A stretch of DNA of 12,925 nucleotides. It comes from JBEICQ01 sp046297395 (GTDB taxonomy: Bacteria > Bacteroidota > Bacteroidia > UBA4408). Location: positions 1 through 12,925 of the forward strand of contig JBKCNM010000055.1 in NCBI GenBank assembly GCA_046297395.1, in the 5' to 3' direction. This document shows positions 7,932-12,925 of the stretch, piece by piece. The translations under genes were made by a program, and so were the position numbers. Below the pieces are notes generated by a model. The model was given only the letters and a program-made list of their open reading frames with translations. It had not been told where the DNA came from and did not search any database. Numbering within the stretch: position 1 is the first letter of the stretch; every line of letters begins with the position of its first letter.

Positions 7932-8693
7932 ATGAAAACATTCTTTAAAAGGCTGTTTCCTTTCATGATGGCCACTCTGCTGCTGGCAGCTTGCTCTACT
8001 GAGGAAAAAATTGCCTCTGCACTGAGGCATGCGAATAACACAAAAAAGTTAGACCTCAGTTATTGTTCACTCACTTCCATTCCACCGGCGGTATTTGGCA
8101 TGGAGCAGCTCGAAGAAATTATTCTTCACCACAACAAACTTGACTCCATTCCAATTGCCTTGTGCAAGCTTCCAAGACTACGGAAACTGATGCTCGGCAA
8201 CAACCGAATCAGCAGCATCCCTCCACAGATTCTCGAACTCAGGCAACTGGAGGTCTTGTCGCTTCGGGCAAATAAGCTGCATGCCACGGGCAATGTAATT
8301 TTTGAATTGCCTTCACTGCTGTATCTCGACCTGGGTTATAACCAGCTTGCTTATCTCTCCGACAGCATTGGCATGCTCAGCCAACTGAGACGATTATACC
8401 TGAACCATAATTATCTGCATGTGATTCCGGATGGTATTGGAAAGTTGCAAAAACTGGAGGTGCTTGTGCTCGGCAAGAACCAGGTAGATTATCAGTTGCC
8501 GGAGGCCATCGGGAAATGTAAAAACCTGATGGTGCTGGATGCCGCATTCACGGGCAATGCTCTCGACCTTCCCGAGTGTTTGGGAGAACTTGAAAAGTTG
8601 GAGCAATTGTTTATTGATGCCAATACAAGGAGTCCTCCAAGCATCAACCGCATGAAATTCAGGTTGCAGATTATCCTGAAAAATACCCCTTGA
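7932..8693 (+). CDS. Leucine-rich repeat lipoprotein
   Basis: A 253-aa protein starting MKTFFKRLFPFMMATLLLAACS, a clean lipoprotein signal (lipobox LLAAC, Cys21). After about residue 36 it is built of roughly eight to nine 23-residue leucine-rich repeats following LxxLxLxxNxLxxIPxxIxxL, for example LRKLMLGNNRISSIPPQILEL and LRRLYLNHNYLHVIPDGIGKL. The pitch is the Shoc2/plant intracellular Ras-group kind, not the bacterial effector kind. One late repeat is a residue longer and the last is degenerate, so the C-terminal cap is loose. It is expected to be anchored in the periplasm or outer membrane and to bind another protein; the partner is unknown. It starts 11 nt after priA, which suggests co-transcription, but nothing in the sequence indicates a role in DNA restart. 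Confidence 0.88.
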   Translation: MKTFFKRLFPFMMATLLLAACSTEEKIASALRHANNTKKLDLSYCSLTSIPPAVFGMEQLEEIILHHNKLDSIPIALCKLPRLRKLMLGNNRISSIPPQILELRQLEVLSLRANKLHATGNVIFELPSLLYLDLGYNQLAYLSDSIGMLSQLRRLYLNHNYLHVIPDGIGKLQKLEVLVLGKNQVDYQLPEAIGKCKNLMVLDAAFTGNALDLPECLGELEKLEQLFIDANTRSPPSINRMKFRLQIILKNTP

Positions 8694-9182
8694 ATCTGCT
8701 CACCGTCTCATTATGTTGTACTGTTTTTTGCAATGATTTTTATTGATGAAAATATTTCGCTTGTCTATTTGAAAGCGATTGATGTTTTCTGAGTGAGGTG
8801 TTTTTGCGCCATCTTTTTTGAATGAACCCTGCTTGTTTATCACCGGAATTTTACTGCCCTGCCGGATGTTTGCATCCTCCTGCTGATGAGAACAAAGTGC
8901 TTATCTGAAGCTTCACGAGAGGCAAATAAAATCACCGGCATGTTTGCCTTAGGGATTGGAGCGGTTACTTTTTTGTGAAGCAAAAAAGTTTGAGCGCAAA
9001 GCCCGACCCGAAGGGGAAGGCCCGCCCGAAAAAAGGAATCGCGGCTAATTGCATCCTCTTTTTATCACAGGAATCCTTTTGCCTGCTGCTACAAACAAGC
9101 CCACCTGCACTTGATAAGGTGCTTTTTGGGAGCGGCATGCAGGTAAATCAATCCCATAAACCGACAGTCTACCTCGCCGGAA
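8694..9182 (+). other. Gene-free stretch between the LRR gene and the tRNA promoter
   Basis: No credible gene was found on either strand. Short open frames lack signal peptides, family motifs or supporting context, and those on the minus strand merely run antisense to the tRNA. No strong terminator for the LRR gene is visible; a 6-bp stem TCGCTT/AAGCGA around 8757-8778 followed by a few T's is a weak candidate. The stretch contains a structured repeat-like element (8951-9029) and three related short phrases containing ATCACxGG (about 8838, 8931 and 9064). Confidence 0.7.
8951..9029 (+). repeat. Candidate interspersed hairpin element
   Basis: Begins AGGGATTGGAGCGG, followed by a perfect 9-bp inverted repeat ACTTTTTTG/CAAAAAAGT (8967-8975 and 8981-8989, loop TGAAG). 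Next come TTGAGCGCAAAGCCCGACC and a CCC-GAA-GGG mini-hairpin (9007-9015), ending GGCCCGCCC. GCGG at 8961-8964 could pair with CCGC at 9022-9025 to close the whole unit. From memory, similar GGGATTG-AGCGG...GCCCG...GCCCGCC sequences recur between genes in Bacteroidota; I cannot confirm that here and only one copy is in the window. Orientation and exact ends are uncertain. Confidence 0.5.
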
Positions 9183-9213
9183 TTTGACATTCTGTGCAAT
9201 TGCATTACATTTG
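9183..9213 (+). promoter_or_regulatory. Promoter of tRNA-Pro
   Basis: TTTG (9183-9186), a 19-nt spacer, and TACATTTG (9206-9213) match the Bacteroidota consensus TTTG-N19-TAnnTTTG exactly. The mature tRNA begins 10 nt after the -7 box, so the 5' leader is only a few nucleotides. CCCC at 9216-9219 could pair with GGGG at 9225-9228 in the acceptor stem, but it probably lies at or before the transcription start. Confidence 0.8.
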
Positions 9214-9223
9214 TGCCCCTCTT

Positions 9224-9297
9224 CGGGGTGTAGCGTAGCTCGGTAGCGCGCCAGCATGGGGTGCTGGAGGTCGTGGGTTCAAATCCCGCCACCCCGA
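9224..9297 (+). tRNA. tRNA-Pro (anticodon GGG)
   Basis: A complete 74-nt cloverleaf. The acceptor stem is CGGGGTG/CACCCCG, with the C1-G72 pair and A73 typical of bacterial tRNA-Pro. The D stem is GCGT/GCGC, the anticodon stem CCAGC/GCTGG with loop ATGGGGT gives anticodon GGG at 9258-9260 (reads CCC and CCU), and the T arm is GTGGG-TTCAAAT-CCCGC. The 3' CCA is not encoded (CAA follows). It stands alone between its own promoter and terminator. Confidence 0.97.
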
Positions 9298-9309
9298 CAA
9301 AGGTCAAAG

Positions 9310-9337
9310 ACCGGTACTACAAAGTGCCGGTTTTTTT
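9310..9337 (+). terminator. Intrinsic terminator of tRNA-Pro
   Basis: ACCGGTACT (9310-9318) pairs with AGTGCCGGT (9323-9331), nine pairs including one G-T wobble, across a 4-nt ACAA loop, followed directly by a run of T to 9337. It starts 13 nt after the tRNA 3' end, so the tRNA is a single-gene transcript insulated from the metal-uptake-like genes downstream. Confidence 0.9.
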
Positions 9338-9397
9338 ATGCCCTGTCCACAGTATTTCCCATCTGCTTTTTTTGATTTCCTGTTTTTTTTCAATGCT

Positions 9398-9405
9398 TAT
9401 CTTTG
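9398..9405 (+). promoter_or_regulatory. Probable -7 box before the Cys/His-rich gene
   Basis: TATCTTTG matches the Bacteroidota TAnnTTTG -7 element exactly. The nearest upstream TTTG (9371-9374) is 23 nt away, longer than the usual 19-21, so the -33 part is weak; a regulator may assist. The ATG at 9413 follows by only 7 nt, implying a nearly or fully leaderless mRNA if this box is used. Confidence 0.5.
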
Positions 9406-9412
9406 TCTCCGC

Positions 9413-9727
9413 ATGCAAAGCAAAAAAACATACCTGCCGCTCTTGCTTGCTCTGTTGTTGTTTCTTCCCTTGCTCGAACAGGCAAGACATGGATTCAGAC
9501 ATTTAGAGGAAGTTCATTGCAAGGAAAAGGCCGTGCATGTATGTGCCAAAGAACACAGTTGCCGCCTCTGCGACTATTTGTTTTCATCACATCCCTCTGT
9601 TTCCCCTGAACCATACACATTTGCTCCTCGCGTTTTTGTGGTGCCATGCATGCTCTGCTGCCCTGCGGAAACAGTTTCTGACAAGGCGCTCCAAGGCATC
9701 TGCCCCAGAGGTCCGCCTGCTGCATGA
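9413..9727 (+). CDS. Small secreted Cys/His-rich protein, putative metal binding
   Basis: A 104-aa protein: signal peptide MQSKKTYLPLLLALLLFLPLLEQA (cleavage near residue 23), then a dense motif with His26, His30, His35-Cys36, His42, Cys44, His48, Cys50 and Cys53, ending SCRLCDY. More cysteines follow (79, 82, 83, 97), and the tail reads CPRGPPAA. From memory, small Bacteroidota proteins with an H-x-H...C-x-x-CDF motif and a RAPP-like end are often encoded next to TonB receptors; this looks like a divergent member, with no named function known to me. The spacing of ligands suggests binding of a transition metal in the periplasm. The upstream in-frame ATG at 9338 would add a second hydrophobic stretch and overlap the tRNA terminator region, so 9413 is preferred. 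The TonB receptor gene starts 144 nt downstream on the same strand. Confidence 0.72.
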   Translation: MQSKKTYLPLLLALLLFLPLLEQARHGFRHLEEVHCKEKAVHVCAKEHSCRLCDYLFSSHPSVSPEPYTFAPRVFVVPCMLCCPAETVSDKALQGICPRGPPAA

Positions 9728-9838
9728 TTTAGCCTTCCTGCTTTTTCTCTTACTTGCTGCATTTTGCCATAACCAATCTGTAAACTGTAAAGGGCAGGCT
9801 TGTTTGCCATTGATGAATCCCATCAGGGAAGGCTTTCC

Positions 9839-9874
9839 TTTTCATCCCTTTTTTTCATCCCTTTTTTTCTCATG
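9839..9874 (+). repeat. 13-nt tandem repeat just before the TonB receptor start
   Basis: TTTTCATCCCTTT occurs twice in tandem (9839-9851, 9852-9864), and a partial third copy TTTTCTCATG runs into the start codon at 9872. It is a pyrimidine tract in the 144-nt gap between the Cys/His-rich gene and the receptor gene. No promoter box was seen nearby. Confidence 0.7.
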
Positions 9875-12289
9875 CGTATTTATCAACCGGCCAAAGCCAA
9901 GGTTCAGCACATATCTTTTCCAACATCGTTTTGCGGCAGAGGGAAACAGCATCAGCTTATTCGCTGTCTGCTTCTATGTGCATGCATGTGGTGCAACGCT
10001 TCTTCCTTTGCTCAGCAAACATGCCATGCAGTGCTTGAAGGATTTGTTTTGGATGCGCACGACAAAACAGCTCTTCCGTTTGCAGGGGTTTACATTGAAG
10101 AACTAAAGTTGAGTTGCACCTGTGATGAAAAAGGCGGTTATCGTTTTACGGGTTTGTGCCAGGGAACTTATACGCTAAAGGTGGTGCATCTTAATTGTGA
10201 ACCGCTTACCCAAATCATCACAGTAAACGGAAATACGGTGCATCATTTTTATCCCGAACATCACACCGAGCAGCTCAGAGGCATAGAGGTAAGAGATTTG
10301 CGCAATGCCGACAAACTGCTGCTGCCCGAGACAGAGCTTTCGGGAGAGAAGTTGAGACAAACCCGCGGACAAACCTTGGGTGAATCACTCCGAAGTATTC
10401 CGGGTGTAAATACCCTGCAAACCGGAAACTCTATTGCCAAACCGGTGATTCATGGGATGCACAGCCAGCGTCTGCTCATCCTCAACAATGGCATTAGGCA
10501 AGAAGGTCAGCAATGGGGAGCAGAACATGCCCCGGAGATAGATCCGCTCATTGCAGACAAACTCAAGGTAGTAAAGGGAGCCGGCAGCGTGCGCTATGGC
10601 TCGGACGCCATGGCCGGTGTGGTTCTTGTTGAACCTCGTGCACTTCGCGATTCCGCAGGTGTGGCAGGTGAGGTATTGATGGTGGGTGCGAGCAATGGCA
10701 GATCGGGAACAGCATCTGCTTTCCTCGAAGGCAAACACAAGCGAATGAAAGCTTTTTCATGGCGCGTGCAGGGAACACTTAAGAAAGCCGGCTCTCTTTC
10801 GGCTCCCACCTATACACTGGCAAATACCGGACTTACCGAATACAACTTTTCCTATGCTTTGGGATGGAAGAAAAAGTTTTACGGAGCCGAAGTATTTTAC
10901 AGCCAGTTCAACACCAAACTGGGCATCCTGGGTCCCTCGCATACGGGCAACCTGAGCGATTTGCAACGCGCCCTGCAGAGTGAGGTGCCTGCCGAAACCG
11001 GTAAGTTTACTTACCAAATCAACCGTCCTTATCAGCATGCAGGTCATGAGTTGTTTACTGCGCGTGCATGGCTACATGCCGGTGGTTCGGGCAAATGGCT
11101 CTTGCAATACGGAAGACAATACAACCTCCGTGATGAGTACGACAAACACCGACCGCTCAGCGATAGCCTTGCCGGACTCAATCATCCGGAGCTGCAGTTT
11201 GAGCTAAGCACGCATACTGCTGACCTCACTTACGAACATGGATTTTTGAAACATGGAAGAGGTTGTGCAGGCATCAGCATCATCACCCAGGCAAACACCT
11301 ATGAAGGCAGGGCGCTCATCCCTAATTTCCGGAACAGAGGCATAGGCGTATTTTGGATGGAGAAATATCCCATGGGCGATTTTGTTGCAGAAGCCGGTTT
11401 GCGATATGACTACAGGATGCTGGAAGTTTTTCGCAATGTGCGCTTGCCCGGCGGCGGAAATACCATCGAACAAAGCCTGCATCCCTTTCAAAACTTTTCG
11501 GGAAATGCAGGATTGCTTTACCGTCCCGACAGTACCCTGCAATTGTCGCTGCACGCAGGTACAGCCTGGAGGCCACCATCCGTAAATGAACTGTATAGTT
11601 TTGGATTGCACCATGGAGCGGCTGCCATCGAATACGGCAACGATTCACTTGGCAGTGAGCGTACCCTCAATGGGATTTTTGCCCTGCGTTATGCACCTTT
11701 TCCGGCATTGCTGTTAGATGCCAATGCCTATGTGCACAGCATCAGTAACTTTATTTACCGCAAGCCCACGATACAGCCTGTACTCACCATCCGCGGTGCA
11801 TTTCCGGGTTTTCAGTATACCCAAACCAATGCCCTGCTCAGGGGCTGCGATGTATCTGCTGCCTGGAATCTGCTGCCGCATGTTCAGTTGGGTGCAAAAG
11901 CTTCCTGGCTGCGTGCCACCGATCAACACGCAGACAACTGGCTCATCATGATGCCCTCAGACAGGTATGAAGGTAATTTCACTTATCGCTTCAAACCTTT
12001 TGCGCATCTGCATGATGTTTATCTCACTGCATCCTGGCTCTATGTAACACGCCAATGGAGGGTACCCTTAAACAGCGATTTTGCCGAACCTCCTGCTGCT
12101 TACCACCTACTGAATCTGCACATGGCAGGTTTTGTATTTCTGTGGAACCGCAATATCGAACTGGGTTTCTCGGTATATAATGCAGGCAATACGCGCTACC
12201 GCGACTACCTCGACAGGTTCCGGTATTTTGCAGATGCCATGGGACGCAATTATACCCTACGCATGGGAATTCCCCTGCAGACTCAATGA
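9872..12289 (+). CDS. TonB-dependent outer membrane receptor, probable metal (zinc/copper-like) uptake
   Basis: An 805-aa receptor. Signal: a long n-region, then hydrophobic LIRCLLLCACMWCNASSFAQ. A carboxypeptidase-regulatory-like domain follows (~51-135), beginning LEGFVLDAHDKTALPFAGVY and unusual for its cysteines (51, 82, 84, 96, 109) and histidines (106, 124, 125, 130, 131). LRGIEVRD may be the TonB box. The plug (~156-256) has SIAKPVIHGMHSQRLLILNN, GQQWGAEHAPEIDPL and VRYGSDAMAGVVLVEP. The barrel (~266-805) includes WRPPSVNELYSFGLHHGAA and ends GRNYTLRMGIPL. Plug and barrel features resemble the ZnuD/OprC-like receptor group and Bacteroidota relatives, so zinc or copper is the best guess; the ligand cannot be read from sequence. 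The start is uncertain: ATG 9872 is preferred over 9800, which would add a second hydrophobic segment. No SusD-like gene is adjacent, arguing against glycan import. Probably co-transcribed with both neighbours. Confidence 0.88.
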   Translation: MRIYQPAKAKVQHISFPTSFCGRGKQHQLIRCLLLCACMWCNASSFAQQTCHAVLEGFVLDAHDKTALPFAGVYIEELKLSCTCDEKGGYRFTGLCQGTYTLKVVHLNCEPLTQIITVNGNTVHHFYPEHHTEQLRGIEVRDLRNADKLLLPETELSGEKLRQTRGQTLGESLRSIPGVNTLQTGNSIAKPVIHGMHSQRLLILNNGIRQEGQQWGAEHAPEIDPLIADKLKVVKGAGSVRYGSDAMAGVVLVEPRALRDSAGVAGEVLMVGASNGRSGTASAFLEGKHKRMKAFSWRVQGTLKKAGSLSAPTYTLANTGLTEYNFSYALGWKKKFYGAEVFYSQFNTKLGILGPSHTGNLSDLQRALQSEVPAETGKFTYQINRPYQHAGHELFTARAWLHAGGSGKWLLQYGRQYNLRDEYDKHRPLSDSLAGLNHPELQFELSTHTADLTYEHGFLKHGRGCAGISIITQANTYEGRALIPNFRNRGIGVFWMEKYPMGDFVAEAGLRYDYRMLEVFRNVRLPGGGNTIEQSLHPFQNFSGNAGLLYRPDSTLQLSLHAGTAWRPPSVNELYSFGLHHGAAAIEYGNDSLGSERTLNGIFALRYAPFPALLLDANAYVHSISNFIYRKPTIQPVLTIRGAFPGFQYTQTNALLRGCDVSAAWNLLPHVQLGAKASWLRATDQHADNWLIMMPSDRYEGNFTYRFKPFAHLHDVYLTASWLYVTRQWRVPLNSDFAEPPAAYHLLNLHMAGFVFLWNRNIELGFSVYNAGNTRYRDYLDRFRYFADAMGRNYTLRMGIPLQTQ

Positions 12290-12335
12290 AACAAACAAAA
12301 AAAACAAACACAAAAATCTCTCACACTCAACAACA

Positions 12336-12911
12336 ATGATGACTTCAAAAACAAAAAAAAATATTCTTCTTTTTTTGGTATGCAGCTCTCTTGCTGCATG
12401 GAATGCCTGCAAAAAAGACGATGATCTGGTAGCATTGCCCCAGCCCTTGAAAAATGAACCGGAGGTAATTACCACCCTCAAACTTAGCTTTACCGATTCG
12501 GCCAACACCGGTAATGTAAGGGTTGCCACCTTCCGCGATCCGGATGGCGATGGCGGTGCAGCTTACGATATTTTTGACACCATTCGCCTGCAAGCCAACA
12601 AAACCTGGTTTGCCAAAATTGTATTGCTCAACGAAGCAGTGACTCCTGCAGATACCATGTCCAAAGAAGTTGCAGCAGAAAAAAATGATCACTTATTTTG
12701 CTTTACGCCATCAGGCAGCAGTGCCTCGGTAAGCATTACCGACAGAGACGGAAACAACCTGCCTCTTGGGTTGTTATCTACTTGGCGCACCGGAGCAGCG
12801 GGCAATGGGTTCATGCGGGTAGAGCTAAAACACCAGGTAGGAACAAAAACAGGTGCATGCAGCCTCGGTGAAACAGACATACAAGTGAACTTTCCGGTAA
12901 AAATTCAATAA
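12336..12911 (+). CDS. Exported lipoprotein accompanying the TonB receptor
   Basis: A 191-aa protein. After MMTSKTKKNILLFLVCSS and a short hydrophobic region, Cys25 is followed by KKDDD, which resembles the acidic lipoprotein export signal that directs Bacteroidota lipoproteins to the cell surface; the residues before the Cys (AWNA) are a poor lipobox. The mature part has a beta-sandwich look: ITTLKLSFTDS, FRDPDGDGG, WFAKIVLLNEA, SITDRDGN and a C-terminal GETDIQVNFPVKIQ. From memory this pattern belongs to a conserved Bacteroidota family found next to receptors of the preceding type and poorly named in databases; no function is established to my knowledge. The DPDGDGG and DRDGN loops could bind calcium or another cation. 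The gene starts 46 nt after the receptor stop, across an A-rich gap, and an adjacent ATG at 12339 is equally possible. Likely role: surface partner of the receptor, by inference only. Confidence 0.8.
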   Translation: MMTSKTKKNILLFLVCSSLAAWNACKKDDDLVALPQPLKNEPEVITTLKLSFTDSANTGNVRVATFRDPDGDGGAAYDIFDTIRLQANKTWFAKIVLLNEAVTPADTMSKEVAAEKNDHLFCFTPSGSSASVSITDRDGNNLPLGLLSTWRTGAAGNGFMRVELKHQVGTKTGACSLGETDIQVNFPVKIQ

Positions 12912-12925
12912 CCATAAAAAGCAAA

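Noticed and set aside
8694..9182. CRISPR array or mobile element in the gene-free stretch
   Set aside because: The related phrases are few, degenerate and irregularly spaced, and no transposase, terminal repeats or target duplication are visible.
9089..9307. Minus-strand open frame containing GFEPTTSSTPCWRATELRY
   Set aside because: This is the well-known spurious translation of the antisense of a tRNA gene; it coincides with tRNA-Pro.
9537..10106. 189-codon plus-strand open frame across the Cys/His-rich gene and the receptor start
   Set aside because: It overlaps both genes in another frame, and its sequence lacks a recognisable domain.
12132..12335. Extended start of the C-terminal lipoprotein at 12132
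   Set aside because: The extension overlaps the end of the TonB receptor and would bury the lipoprotein signal that begins at 12336.

Overview
The window looks like chromosomal DNA from a member of the Bacteroidota, probably near the Chitinophagales/Sphingobacteriia. The grounds are two secreted proteins with type IX secretion (T9SS) C-terminal sorting domains, an SprB-type repeat pair, a TonB-dependent receptor with an N-terminal carboxypeptidase-regulatory-like domain, Bacteroidota-style lipoproteins, almost no Shine-Dalgarno sequences, and two good matches to the Bacteroidota promoter TTTG-N19-TAnnTTTG.

Left part, minus strand (read right to left). A tight four-gene run starts near 2697: a four-helix SirB-like membrane protein fused to cytochrome c, then hflX (ribosome-associated GTPase), msrB (methionine sulfoxide reductase B with a lipoprotein-like signal) and aroQ (type II 3-dehydroquinate dehydratase, cut at the window edge). 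Gaps are 8 nt, a ~50-nt overlap and a 4-nt ATGA overlap, so the genes are probably co-transcribed and translationally coupled. Upstream, and separated by an intrinsic terminator (2720-2755), are two tandem paralogous T9SS cargo genes (2773-3825 and 3868-5361). They share a ~235-residue N-terminal domain, but only the promoter-proximal one carries two SprB-like repeats before the sorting domain. A canonical promoter sits at 5379-5409.

Middle, plus strand. priA (primosomal helicase) starts divergently at 5452 and is followed after 11 nt by a leucine-rich-repeat lipoprotein. A ~530-nt gene-free stretch follows. It holds a hairpin-rich element that resembles an interspersed Bacteroidota repeat, some weakly repeated phrases, and then a complete promoter for tRNA-Pro(GGG), which ends in a clear intrinsic terminator.

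Right part, plus strand. Three genes probably form one exported uptake module: a 104-aa secreted Cys/His-rich protein (9413-9727), a TonB-dependent receptor resembling the zinc/copper receptor group (9872-12289), and a lipoprotein with a CKKDDD post-cysteine export-like signal (12336-12911). The Cys/His motif of the first protein, and the unusual cysteines and histidines in the receptor's N-terminal domain, suggest metal handling. This is the least characterised and most interesting part of the window. The metal and the roles of the two accessory proteins are inferred, not shown by the sequence.
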